From Pokkaliibacter plantistimulans (GTDB lineage: Bacteria; Pseudomonadota; Gammaproteobacteria; Pseudomonadales; Balneatricaceae): DNA of 47,507 nt. Positions within the stretch are counted from its first letter, which is position 1. Each line of letters begins with the position of its first letter. Below, in pieces: positions 8,178 to 15,569 of the stretch. The notes beneath the pieces were generated by a model. It had not been told where the DNA came from and did not search any database. It was given only the letters and a program-made list of their open reading frames with translations. The translations under genes and the position numbers were made by a program. Where the stretch lies: positions 1 to 47,507 of the forward strand of contig NZ_LAPT01000056.1 of NCBI RefSeq assembly GCF_003194385.1. The letters run 5' to 3'.

Positions 8178-8876
8178 ATGATCGAAGTTCGCCCCTTCTC
8201 CAGTCTCGGCGGTGCCAACCATGGCTGGCTGAATGCTCGTCACCATTTTTCCTTTGCCGACTATTACGATCCCAAGCGTATGCAGTGGGGTAGCCTGCGC
8301 GTCTGGAATGATGATGAAATTCAGGCCAACTCCGGTTTTCCTCCACACCCACACAGCAACATGGAAATTATCACCTATGTGCGGCAGGGGGCTATTACCC
8401 ATCAGGATAGTCTGGGTAACAAAGGCCGCACTGTAGCGGGTGATGTTCAGGTGATGAGTGCCGGTACCGGCATCGTGCACAGCGAGTACAACCTGGAACC
8501 AGAACTGACGCGGATATTCCAGATCTGGATTTTGCCTACCAAACAGGGTCTGCCACCTTCATGGGGGACCAAGCCGTTCCCTAAAGCGCAGCGGGATGGT
8601 CAGTTTGTTGTTCTCGCCAGTGGTTATGAGGGTGATGAGGCTGCCCTGTCAATTCGTACCGATGGACGGCTGGCGGCCGTCACTCTGAAAGAAGGGCAAA
8701 CGGCAGAGTACGCCATCGCCGAGGGACGTCAGGTTTATCTGGTACCCGCGACAGGTGCCATTCAGGTGAACGGTGCGGTGGCGTCGGCACGGGATGGCGT
8801 GGCGGTGCGGGAGGAATCACTGCTCAAAGTAACCGCCCTTGAAGACAGTGAGGTCATTCTGGTCGAAGTGGATTGA
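8178..8876 (+). CDS. Pirin-family bicupin protein (YhhW-like)
   Basis: This 232-residue cytosolic metalloprotein has two cupin domains. The N-terminal cupin keeps all metal ligands expected for pirins: His57, His59, His101 and Glu103 (motifs HPHSNME and GIVHSEYN). E. coli YhhW of this family shows quercetin 2,3-dioxygenase activity in vitro, but the natural role is unknown. The start follows AAGGAGATGCATC, a strong ribosome binding site. It is a single-gene unit ending in its own terminator and divergent from the P-loop kinase gene. Confidence 0.9.
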   Translation: MIEVRPFSSLGGANHGWLNARHHFSFADYYDPKRMQWGSLRVWNDDEIQANSGFPPHPHSNMEIITYVRQGAITHQDSLGNKGRTVAGDVQVMSAGTGIVHSEYNLEPELTRIFQIWILPTKQGLPPSWGTKPFPKAQRDGQFVVLASGYEGDEAALSIRTDGRLAAVTLKEGQTAEYAIAEGRQVYLVPATGAIQVNGAVASARDGVAVREESLLKVTALEDSEVILVEVD

Positions 8877-8926
8877 GGTGACTGAACCTGCTTTGTCCTC
8901 TCATAGTGTTAGTAATGTGCTTATTG

Positions 8927-8952
8927 GGCCTGTCATCGACAGGCCTTTTTTT
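8927..8952 (+). terminator. Intrinsic terminator after the pirin gene
   Basis: GGCCTGTC (8927-8934) pairs perfectly with GACAGGCC (8938-8945) around an ATC loop and is followed by seven T residues. Confidence 0.95.
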
Positions 8953-8983
8953 GTTCAGCTGATCGGCAGTCAGTTCAGCTGGA

Positions 8984-9097
8984 AAGCAGTGTTTGATCGA
9001 TATTATCGAAGCGACGGACGCTGTGCAGTATGAAGCCAAAGGGCTGGGACGTGATCGGGTGGAAGCTGAAGCGTCGTTACCCACGGTCGAACAATAA
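8984..9097 (+). pseudogene. Possible C-terminal remnant of a GGDEF (diguanylate cyclase) domain
   Basis: Reading the frame that ends at TAA 9095-9097 gives LIDIIEATDAVQYEAKGLGR followed by DRVEAEASLPTVEQ. This matches the last helix of GGDEF domains (ADxALYxAKxxGRNRV). There is no start codon and no upstream GGDEF domain: a terminator and the pirin gene lie directly before it. It is best read as the tail of a deleted diguanylate cyclase gene. The match is short, so confidence is moderate. Confidence 0.45.
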
Positions 9098-9171
9098 CGC
9101 AGATTTCAAGCCTTGATGTATGAGATTGAAGACAGCGCTACGCCTGAGTGGAAACTAAGACTACAATGCAC

Positions 9172-9199
9172 TGCCCGGGCGCATTGCGCGCCTCGGGCA
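9172..9199 (+). promoter_or_regulatory. GC-rich leader hairpin before the 61-aa gene
   Basis: TGCCCGGGCGC (9172-9182) pairs with GCGCC-T-CGGGCA (9188-9199), 11 pairs with one bulged T and an ATTGC loop. It ends 11 bases before the AGGAG ribosome binding site of the small gene, so it would lie in its 5' untranslated RNA. There is a TACAAT at 9162-9167 that could be a -10 element, but no good -35. Confidence 0.5.
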
Positions 9200-9222
9200 T
9201 ATTTATCATCAGGAGAAATGAC

Positions 9223-9408
9223 ATGGGTAAGAAAACCAGGTCCAGAACGCAGCAGGTGCTGCCACTGCTGAATAATCTGGTCGCCAAGCATGCCGAGACA
9301 TTCTGCAAGGCTCAAACTCACGTAGACCGCAAAAAAGACATGAAACGCGGTAAAGAAAAAAATGCAGGCCGGTGGTGGCCTGATCTGATGGTACTTGTTA
9401 CCGCCTGA
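9223..9408 (+). CDS. Small basic protein, 61 residues, unknown function
   Basis: An ATG with a good AGGAGAAATGAC ribosome binding site opens a 61-codon frame rich in Lys and Arg. The middle (NLVAKHAETFCKAQTHVDRKK then DMKRGKEKNAGR) resembles small basic proteins common in gammaproteobacteria that carry a VAKHxxxFxKAxxHxDRKK pattern, so it is probably real. The last eleven residues (WWPDLMVLVTA) differ in character and are encoded inside a 12-bp inverted repeat that also contains the stop codon. The original C-terminus may have been replaced by insertion of that element. It could bind nucleic acid or ribosomes; this is only a guess from charge. Confidence 0.6.
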   Translation: MGKKTRSRTQQVLPLLNNLVAKHAETFCKAQTHVDRKKDMKRGKEKNAGRWWPDLMVLVTA

Positions 9409-9424
9409 GTGGCATCAGATCAGG
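9379..9424. repeat. Inverted repeat overlapping the end of the 61-aa gene
   Basis: CCTGATCTGATG (9379-9390) and CATCAGATCAGG (9413-9424) are perfect 12-bp inverted copies around a 22-base loop. The loop contains the TGA stop codon of the small gene. It could act as its transcript-end hairpin, although no T run follows. Confidence 0.65.
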
Positions 9425-9543
9425 TTATCTCCGGTTACTGCAGCACGTCCCGGCCTTGCTAAAGCTTCGATGTGCTCATTCAGGTTAGACACACTCCGCT
9501 TTCTCCGTTCTTTTTAATCTGCCTCATCCAGTGATTCTGGCTT

Positions 9544-10089
9544 TCATTCTGCCACGCCCGGCTGGTCTGAGATTGCTGGTTCTGCCATTTCTGGTAATAG
9601 GGGCTCGCCCAGTGAGTCTGCGGCCTGCCTGACGTCACGAGAGAAGCGGCCCATCAGCCGGACCAGATTTTCAATATCCTGTTCTTCCCAACCGGCAAAT
9701 ATGGCCAGCCCAATACGTTGACGCGCCTCGTCAATCCGATCAGTCATCGCTTTGCCACTGTCAGTAATAACGGCCATTCGCACCCGACGATCCAGCGGGC
9801 TTTCCTGACGACCGACCAAACCGAGGCTATCCAGTTTGGCAATCTGCCGACTGACAGTGGTGTAGTCGCGACCCGCGCGTTCAGCCAGTTCGACGATGCC
9901 GATAGGACCAAGCCGCTCAACCATCACCAGCAGCGGAAACAGCGCTCGATCCAGCGATATTCCTGCCTCTTTGACCATGGCCTCATCTCGCTGCGGGCTG
10001 TTCATGATGCCAACGATCTCTAGCAGGGAACCGTGCAGCTCACGTAGTAGTGCCATTATGTGTGTATTTTGCACATTATTATTTGACAT
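9544..10089 (-). CDS. MarR-family transcriptional repressor
   Basis: This winged-helix regulator of 181 residues has the MarR core at about 40-140, with LAERAGRDYTTVSRQIAKLDSLGLV as recognition region and a DRRVRMAVITDSG wing. The ATG at 10089 is chosen over longer frames because GAGGTG lies just before it and the protein then begins MSNNNVQ directly before the first helix. It is divergent from the FAD monooxygenase gene, with 50 bases between start codons. Two copies of ATGTGCAWAWTACACA lie in and beside this interval, so it most likely represses itself and the monooxygenase-nitroreductase unit until an aromatic ligand binds. Confidence 0.9.
   Translation of the reverse strand: MSNNNVQNTHIMALLRELHGSLLEIVGIMNSPQRDEAMVKEAGISLDRALFPLLVMVERLGPIGIVELAERAGRDYTTVSRQIAKLDSLGLVGRQESPLDRRVRMAVITDSGKAMTDRIDEARQRIGLAIFAGWEEQDIENLVRLMGRFSRDVRQAADSLGEPLLPEMAEPAISDQPGVAE
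10061..10076 (-). promoter_or_regulatory. Candidate MarR operator 1 (inside marR 5' coding region)
   Basis: Read on the minus strand this is ATGTGCAAAATACACA. It differs from operator 2 at only two of 16 positions and lies within the first codons of the marR gene, 49 bases from operator 2. Confidence 0.55.
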
Positions 10090-10109
10090 AAATTCACCTC
10101 TAAAACAGT

Positions 10110-10125
10110 ATGTGCATATTACACA
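10110..10125 (+). promoter_or_regulatory. Candidate MarR operator 2 (between the divergent genes)
   Basis: ATGTGCATATTACACA lies in a longer dyad, TATGTG/CACATA (10109-10127), between the marR and monooxygenase starts. MarR proteins typically bind 16-20 bp AT-rich palindromes of this kind. Assignment to this MarR is inferred from position and from the second matching copy. Confidence 0.6.
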
Positions 10126-10139
10126 TATATGGAGGCGCC

Positions 10140-11651
10140 ATGAAGCAACAACAGAATACTGATGTGTTGATCTGTGGTGCTGGCACCGCTGGACTGACGC
10201 TGGCCATCGAACTGGCACGCCGTGGTGTTGCCTTTCGTCTGATCGAGAAGAAGGACGGCCCATTCCACGGTTCGCGCGGTAAAGGCATTCAGCCACGCAC
10301 TCAGGAAGTATTCGAAGACCTTGGCATTCTTGATCGGCTGGCAGCAGCGGGTGGGCCTTATCCTCCCGAGCGGCACTATCAGGCGGACGGTAGTTTTACT
10401 GAAGCCGAGGTCGTTGAGCGACAGGCGCCAACAGCCTCAGAACCCTATCTGCAGCCGTTGATGGTGCCGCAGTTTCTGACGGAGCGTGTCCTGCGGGAGC
10501 GCCTTATTGAGCTGGGGCATCGGCCTGAATATGGCTGTGAACTGGTTGGCTTTGAACAGGACCGTCAGGGTGTAACAGCACATCTGCGCAACCAGACAGG
10601 AGAAGAGCAGGTGCGCTCGCGCTGGCTGGTGGGCGCCGATGGAGGCCGCAGTTTTGTTCGTTATGCGCTTGATGTTGGTTTTCCCGGTAAGACGCTGAGT
10701 GTGCGGGCCATCGTTGCCGATGTGACGCTGTCTGGCCTCGGGCGTGAGGTATGGCATCGTTTCAGTGAGGGGGATATGGCGAGGCAGATTTCTTTCTGCC
10801 CACTGGCTGGTACCGACCTGTTCCAGATTCAGGGGCCGATTCCACTGGAAGGCGACATTGATCTGTCAGCTGCTGGCTTGCAGGCGATGGTGGCTGAACG
10901 CACCGGTCGCGAGGATATCCTCATTCACTCCGTGTCCTGGGCTTCTGCTTACCGCATGAATGCGCGGCTGGCGGATAAGTATCGTGTTGGTCAGGTGTTT
11001 CTGATCGGCGATGCGGCACATATCCACCCACCCACGGGTGGTCAGGGCCTCAATACCAGTGTGCAGGATGCCTACAATCTGGGGTGGAAGCTGGCTGCGG
11101 TGATTCAGGGCGCAGATGAAGACCTGCTTAACAGCTATGAAGAAGAGCGCAGGCCCATTGCTGCTGACATGCTCGGTCTGGCAACCAGACTGCTTGACTC
11201 CACCATGCGCGGTGAGATGCGTCGTGGCCGTGAGGTTAAACAGCTGGATATTGGCTATTCCGAGTCATCGCTGGTACTGGAGCAGCCCCGGCGTTTTGGT
11301 GGTCTGCTCGCTGGGGATCGTGCTCCCGATGCCCCGGTACGCGGCGCGGCAGGAATGCCACAGCGAGTCTTTGATCTGCTCCGTGGCACCCACTGGACCC
11401 TGCTTGGGTATCAGACGGAACACGGTGCAGTGCAACCTCGCCCGGGTCTGCATATCCATCATATTGATAAGCAGGGCGACATCATCGATGACGGACTGCA
11501 CTTCGCCACAGCTTATGCCCCATTAGCAGGGGACTGGATACTGGTGCGCCCGGATGGTTATGTCGGCGCCATTGTCGGCAGCCATGATCTCGCCGAGCTG
11601 GAAAGCTATCTGTCACGCATGGGGCTGGGGTCCGCGCGTGTGCTGAACTGA
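10140..11651 (+). CDS. FAD-dependent aromatic-ring monooxygenase (class A, PheA/TfdB/MhpA-like)
   Basis: This 503-residue flavoprotein hydroxylase inserts oxygen into an aromatic substrate using NAD(P)H. It shows the three class A motifs: the N-terminal dinucleotide fold GAGTAG (about 13-18) with a later Glu-Lys, the middle GADGGRSFVR segment that binds FAD and NAD(P)H, and GDAAHIHPPTGGQGLNTSVQD near residue 290. The C-terminal 130 residues form the thioredoxin-like domain usual in the phenol hydroxylase group. The start at 10140 has GGAGG eight bases upstream. It is divergent from a MarR gene and followed after 38 bases by a nitroreductase, suggesting detoxification or catabolism of a (nitro)aromatic or quinone-like compound. 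The exact substrate cannot be read from sequence. Confidence 0.88.
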   Translation: MKQQQNTDVLICGAGTAGLTLAIELARRGVAFRLIEKKDGPFHGSRGKGIQPRTQEVFEDLGILDRLAAAGGPYPPERHYQADGSFTEAEVVERQAPTASEPYLQPLMVPQFLTERVLRERLIELGHRPEYGCELVGFEQDRQGVTAHLRNQTGEEQVRSRWLVGADGGRSFVRYALDVGFPGKTLSVRAIVADVTLSGLGREVWHRFSEGDMARQISFCPLAGTDLFQIQGPIPLEGDIDLSAAGLQAMVAERTGREDILIHSVSWASAYRMNARLADKYRVGQVFLIGDAAHIHPPTGGQGLNTSVQDAYNLGWKLAAVIQGADEDLLNSYEEERRPIAADMLGLATRLLDSTMRGEMRRGREVKQLDIGYSESSLVLEQPRRFGGLLAGDRAPDAPVRGAAGMPQRVFDLLRGTHWTLLGYQTEHGAVQPRPGLHIHHIDKQGDIIDDGLHFATAYAPLAGDWILVRPDGYVGAIVGSHDLAELESYLSRMGLGSARVLN

Positions 11652-11689
11652 TCTGACACCTGTTACCACCTTCTTTGGTAGATCGATAA

Positions 11690-12418
11690 ATGAATGCTTC
11701 AGAACCCGTGCGGCCCTGGACAGTGTTTCAGGCCGCTAACCGATTCCGTCGTGTGATCCGGGACTTTTCCCCCACACCAATACCGGAGCAGGACGTCCGG
11801 GCGCTGCTGACCGAGGCGGCGCTGGCTCCTTCCAGTGGCAACCTCCAGCCCTATCAGTTTCACTGGCTACGTGACCCATCCATCAAGGCTCGGGTTGCTC
11901 AGGCCTGCAACGGACAAAAGGCCGCCATGACGGCAGCAGAACTGATCGTGGTGGTTGCCAGCCCTGAGCTGGGCAGACAGACAGCGTTGGCACAGCTTGA
12001 GCATATTGATACCTCTGACACGCTGGAGCAGAAGTTCAGAGACTATCACCGCGCGCAGATCGGCAAGTTTCAGAAAATACTAGGTCTGGGAGGCTCGGTG
12101 TGGTGGTGGCCGCTGGTGTTTATCGCCGGATGGCTTCGTCCCAGTTTGTCTTTACTGCCAGTGGGTCATATTGGCAGCCGCCACTGGGCCGCACGTAATG
12201 CCACTTTTGCGGCCCAGACCCTAATGCTTGGCGCGGCGGCAAAGGGCATCGATTCATGCCCGATGGAAGGCTTTTCCGCTCCCCAGGTGGCAAAGATTCT
12301 GGGTTTACCGCGCGGTTCGGTAGTTCCACTGGTGATTGCCCTTGGTTACCGTGCAGACAGTGCACGTATTGAACAGCGCTGGCGGCGTGAGGAGGGGGAT
12401 GTAGTGATCACGCATTAA
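11690..12418 (+). CDS. Nitroreductase-family flavoprotein
   Basis: This FMN-dependent oxidoreductase of 242 residues has the family N-terminus FRRVIRDFSPTPIPEQDVRALLTEAALAPSSGNLQPYQF, in which RxIRxF and SSGNLQPxxF contact FMN; the end VPLVIALGYRAD is also typical. A tryptophan-rich hydrophobic stretch, GGSVWWWPLVFIAGWLRPS near residue 135-155, is unusual in length for the family and may contact a membrane or a hydrophobic substrate. It lies 38 bases after the monooxygenase and is probably cotranscribed under MarR control. Nitroaromatics, quinones or enones are all possible substrates. Confidence 0.86.
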   Translation: MNASEPVRPWTVFQAANRFRRVIRDFSPTPIPEQDVRALLTEAALAPSSGNLQPYQFHWLRDPSIKARVAQACNGQKAAMTAAELIVVVASPELGRQTALAQLEHIDTSDTLEQKFRDYHRAQIGKFQKILGLGGSVWWWPLVFIAGWLRPSLSLLPVGHIGSRHWAARNATFAAQTLMLGAAAKGIDSCPMEGFSAPQVAKILGLPRGSVVPLVIALGYRADSARIEQRWRREEGDVVITH

Positions 12419-12460
12419 GGCGGAACGTAACAGGTTGTTGAGGAATAACCCGGCATTGGT

Positions 12461-12515
12461 GCTCTGCTGCGACGTCCCGAAACGGGATCAGGCCTGTGGC
12501 CATTCGCAGCAGAGC
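12461..12515. other. Three-way-junction-like structured element between convergent genes
   Basis: GCTCTGCTGCG (12461-12471) pairs perfectly with CGCAGCAGAGC (12505-12515). Inside lie two more hairpins: TCCCG-AAA-CGGGA (12475-12487) and GGCC-TGT-GGCC (12491-12501). The whole could fold on either strand. It sits between the nitroreductase (+) and the MocA-like gene (-), where a bidirectional terminator would be expected, but no T tract follows on either strand. Confidence 0.5.
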
Positions 12516-12531
12516 GCTTGCAAGAAGAAGG

Positions 12532-13134
12532 CTATTTCTCCGGCACATCAATATCGTGCAGGACGCCGGGGTCATCGACGACCACATCGGTTACATCAAA
12601 ATCCTGCAGCAGGTGCCGGGCACCGACATCACCATGCAGCTCGGCCAGCATCGGCAGATAGCGCCTGCCAAAGCAGACCGGATGGCCACGCTGCTCCTCA
12701 TACAGGGGCGTGACGATGGCCTCTTCGCTGGCGTGAGCCAGAATGGCCTCCAGTGTGCTGTCTTTGATATAGGGCATATCACCCAGTGCCACCATGACAA
12801 CGGCAGCATCTGCTACCGCAGGGACGGCAGCGCTGATGCTGTCGCCCATACCGCTCGAGGGCAGGCTGATAACCGTGGCGTGATAGTTGGCCGCCAGAGA
12901 CAGCACATCCGGGTACTCCGGTCGCGTGACGACAATCAGCTGATCAACCTTGCCTGCGAAACTGCTCAGGGTGTGTTCAAGTACCGACCTGCGCTTGCCA
13001 TTCAGGCCCGTACAGGGCACCAGCAACTTGTTGGCCAGTGTTTTACCTTCGTGTTTGTAGCGCGTGCCTTTCCCGGCAGCCAACACGATTGCAGCGGTCT
13101 TGAGCGGCGAGCGGTTGTCGGTCATGGATGCCAT
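12532..13134 (-). CDS. MobA/MocA-like nucleotidyltransferase
   Basis: This 200-residue protein belongs to the NTP-transferase superfamily that attaches CMP or GMP to molybdopterin or activates small molecules. The N-terminal signature AAIVLAAGKGTRYKHEGKTLANK is the nucleotide-binding loop, and VMVALGDMPYI is the metal-binding Asp-Met-Pro motif. RGHPVCFGRRYL and a late GVLHDIDVPE, like the LxDIDTPED end of MocA, support the assignment. MocA (cytidylyl) is closer than MobA (guanylyl). The molybdenum link fits the neighbouring formate/nitrite transporter, but the genes are not in one operon: an ACT gene on the other strand lies between. Confidence 0.8.
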   Translation of the reverse strand: MASMTDNRSPLKTAAIVLAAGKGTRYKHEGKTLANKLLVPCTGLNGKRRSVLEHTLSSFAGKVDQLIVVTRPEYPDVLSLAANYHATVISLPSSGMGDSISAAVPAVADAAVVMVALGDMPYIKDSTLEAILAHASEEAIVTPLYEEQRGHPVCFGRRYLPMLAELHGDVGARHLLQDFDVTDVVVDDPGVLHDIDVPEK

Positions 13135-13364
13135 TGTCTTCTGTCCTCATCAAGCGAGAGAAACGGTGTAGCCAGTGCGTTTCTGGCTTCGATATTCATA
13201 GGCCAGTCAGGATGAAATCTCAACGGCCCGCTGCAAACCGAGGTGATTGGTAAACAGTAGTAACAGCCTGACTAATTGCTCATTAGCAGTTTTGCCAGCG
13301 CCTGCCCGCTGAGCCCGTAAGATACCCCACAGCAATACAAAACCTGACTACGGAGCGCGTACCG

Positions 13365-13781
13365 ATGGAGTTCACCCCGATCTCTGATTTGCAGCAGCTG
13401 CTGGCCAGCATGTCACCTGTACTGAATGACGGTATCTATGCCTACGTGATGGTTGCCAGCGACACCGACCTGCGCGGGCTGGACTATGTGGGCTGCATGA
13501 AGGAAGCGGAGGGGCTGACACTGATCGTACCGGAGGCCACCGCTGCCGAGCGGGGCTTGTCGGTGTTGTTTCGCTGCCAGTGGATTACCTTGCATGTGCA
13601 TTCAGACCTTGCCGCCGTGGGTCTGACGGCGGCATTTGCCAGTGCGCTGGGCAGGGCGCAACTGAGCTGTAATGTGGTGGCAGGTGCCTGTCACGATCAT
13701 ATCTTTGTACCTGCCGGGCGCGGCGAAGAGGCGGTGCAGGTATTGCGTGAGCTGCAGCAGGGGTCGATGCCCTCGCAGTGA
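13365..13781 (+). CDS. ACT-domain protein (PF10000/CASTOR-type small protein)
   Basis: This 138-residue cytosolic protein is built of two ACT-like halves. It starts LxxLLASMSPVLNDGIYAYV and ends with NVVAGACHDHIFVPAGRGEEAVQVLREL, a pattern found in free-standing ACT proteins (ACT_3 plus ACT_7). Such proteins are thought to sense small molecules such as amino acids, but the partner is not known. The ATG follows CGGAGCG. It converges with the phosphatase/kinase gene, only 8 bases between the stops. Confidence 0.82.
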   Translation: MEFTPISDLQQLLASMSPVLNDGIYAYVMVASDTDLRGLDYVGCMKEAEGLTLIVPEATAAERGLSVLFRCQWITLHVHSDLAAVGLTAAFASALGRAQLSCNVVAGACHDHIFVPAGRGEEAVQVLRELQQGSMPSQ

Positions 13782-13789
13782 CGATACGG

Positions 13790-15514
13790 TCAGTGCTTTA
13801 CAAGCTGCCAGATCAACAGCAGAGCCAGCAGGCAACTGAGCCCCTGCCAGAACAGCAGCGGGTTGCGCTCCAGCAGTGGCGGGCGATGCTCGGCGATAAA
13901 ACGCGGATTCGGCTGATTGAGATCGTGAACAAACTCTGAGATGGCGTCATAGCGCCGTGACGGTTGTGGTTGCAGGGCTTTCTTCAGTGCTTCATCCACC
14001 CACAGTGGAATATCCCGCCGATGGGAGAATACGGAATCGTAGTGCAACCGGGCCTGAGCAGCCCGGCTGCGGGCGGTCGCCACCTGAGTGCCATAGGGCA
14101 AATGGCCGGAGAGCATCTGGTAAGTCATCACGGCCAGTGAAAACAGATCGGCCTGCTCGCCAACCGGATCTCCGCTGAAATATTCCGGCGCCGTGTAGGG
14201 CAGGGTGCCGAGGATCGGTTCGGCCTGTGTGCGGTCACTGAGCTCTGCCACACCTGCCACCCGGGTCGAGCCGAAGTCAATCAGTGTGACGGTGCCGTGT
14301 TCGTCGATCATGACATTGGCCGGGCGCAGATCCTGATGCAGCATTTCCAGCCGGTGGAAGGCTCGCAATCCTCTGGCAATCTGCCCGACGATGGAGCGCA
14401 CTGCGGTCAGATCAGCCGTGGGGTGGTCACGCATCCACTGCTCCAGCGTCTGCCCCGGCAGGTATTCACTGGTGAGATAGAGGAAATGTCTCGGGCGCTC
14501 CATCGGCCAGGCCCGCAACACATGGGGATTATTGATGCGTCTGGCGATCCACTCCTCCATCAGCAGGCGCTCGATATAGGCCTCATCGTGGCGCAGATCA
14601 TGGGAGGGCGTCTTGATCACCACCCGGTCCCCCGAGGCATTATCGATGGCCAGATACAGGTGGCTGCGGCTGGAGTGATGCAGTTCACGCTGAATGGTGA
14701 AACCATCGAATTCGGCACGCAGGCGCAGCTCAGGAGGAAAGGGTAACTGATTGAGGCGCTGGTACAGTTCGGTGGCGGAGGGCTCCGGCAACTGCTCGAC
14801 CCGCACGATCTGGATCGTCAGGTTGTCATCACTGCCGTGATTGAGGGCTATTTCGGCAATGGCTCTGGCGGCCAGCGTCAGGTCATCCTGACAGTCCTCA
14901 ATACAGCGCGCCATCACTGACTCATTGATGAACTCATGAATACCGTCGGTCGTGAGTACAAACACATCACCTGCTTCCACTGGCAGGCACTGGTAATCAA
15001 TTTCGATATGATCATGAATGCCCAGTGCCCGGCTGAGGTAGTGCTGCTCAGCGGAGACATGCATGCGGTGATCTTGGGTCAGTTGCTCCAGATGGCTTCC
15101 TGACAGCCGATGAATGCGGCCATCACCAACATGGAACAGATGCGCGCTGGCGGCCTTGATGATCAGTGTGCTGAACGTACAGACATAACCCCGGTCAATG
15201 GCGTAGCGGAACTGGCCCTGACGGCTTTGTGCATGAAGCCAGGAGTTGATAGCGCTGATGACACGCTGGGCAGACTGTTTGACTGACCAGGTTTCACTGG
15301 TACAGAAGTAATCCTGCAGAAAACCGGCCACCGCAGACTGACTGGCGATATGGCTGACTTCACTGCTGCTGATGCCATCGGCAATGGCAAAGGCAGCGCC
15401 TTTACTGGTCAGTTGTGGCTGCAGCGGCACCAGCGCGCCATGAAAGTCCTGATTGCTCGCCTTGCGTCCTGCAGAGGAATACTGTCCGAATCGAAGCGTC
15501 AGCTGTTGGTTCAT
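13790..15514 (-). CDS. Fused PP2C-type phosphatase and Ser/Thr protein kinase with C-terminal membrane anchor
   Basis: One 574-residue chain carries an N-terminal PP2C phosphatase (about 5-240), a Hanks-type kinase (about 270-535) and a single C-terminal transmembrane helix (about 553-571). Phosphatase metal ligands are visible: NQD with Asp23, ADG with Asp46, TTDG with Asp190 and SDDN at 229-231. The kinase keeps Lys301, Asp395 in HQDLRPAN, Asn400, DFG at 413-415 and YTAPE at 440-444. The glycine-rich loop is absent (RELHHSSRSHLYLA), and HRD is HQD. Proteins of this architecture are found beside nitrite transporter and assimilatory nitrate or nitrite genes in Pseudomonas-like bacteria; here the next gene upstream is a formate/nitrite transporter, 55 bases away and likely in one operon. 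Confidence 0.88.
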   Translation of the reverse strand: MNQQLTLRFGQYSSAGRKASNQDFHGALVPLQPQLTSKGAAFAIADGISSSEVSHIASQSAVAGFLQDYFCTSETWSVKQSAQRVISAINSWLHAQSRQGQFRYAIDRGYVCTFSTLIIKAASAHLFHVGDGRIHRLSGSHLEQLTQDHRMHVSAEQHYLSRALGIHDHIEIDYQCLPVEAGDVFVLTTDGIHEFINESVMARCIEDCQDDLTLAARAIAEIALNHGSDDNLTIQIVRVEQLPEPSATELYQRLNQLPFPPELRLRAEFDGFTIQRELHHSSRSHLYLAIDNASGDRVVIKTPSHDLRHDEAYIERLLMEEWIARRINNPHVLRAWPMERPRHFLYLTSEYLPGQTLEQWMRDHPTADLTAVRSIVGQIARGLRAFHRLEMLHQDLRPANVMIDEHGTVTLIDFGSTRVAGVAELSDRTQAEPILGTLPYTAPEYFSGDPVGEQADLFSLAVMTYQMLSGHLPYGTQVATARSRAAQARLHYDSVFSHRRDIPLWVDEALKKALQPQPSRRYDAISEFVHDLNQPNPRFIAEHRPPLLERNPLLFWQGLSCLLALLLIWQLVKH

Positions 15515-15569
15515 TGCGTCAAACGTTGGTCGGGAGGAAGACTACCCCGGCAAGACCGGGGCGAAGGTA

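Noticed and set aside
12496-13215. 239-residue plus-strand frame across the MocA-like gene
   Set aside because: The opposite strand encodes a recognisable nucleotidyltransferase; the plus frame has no known motifs.
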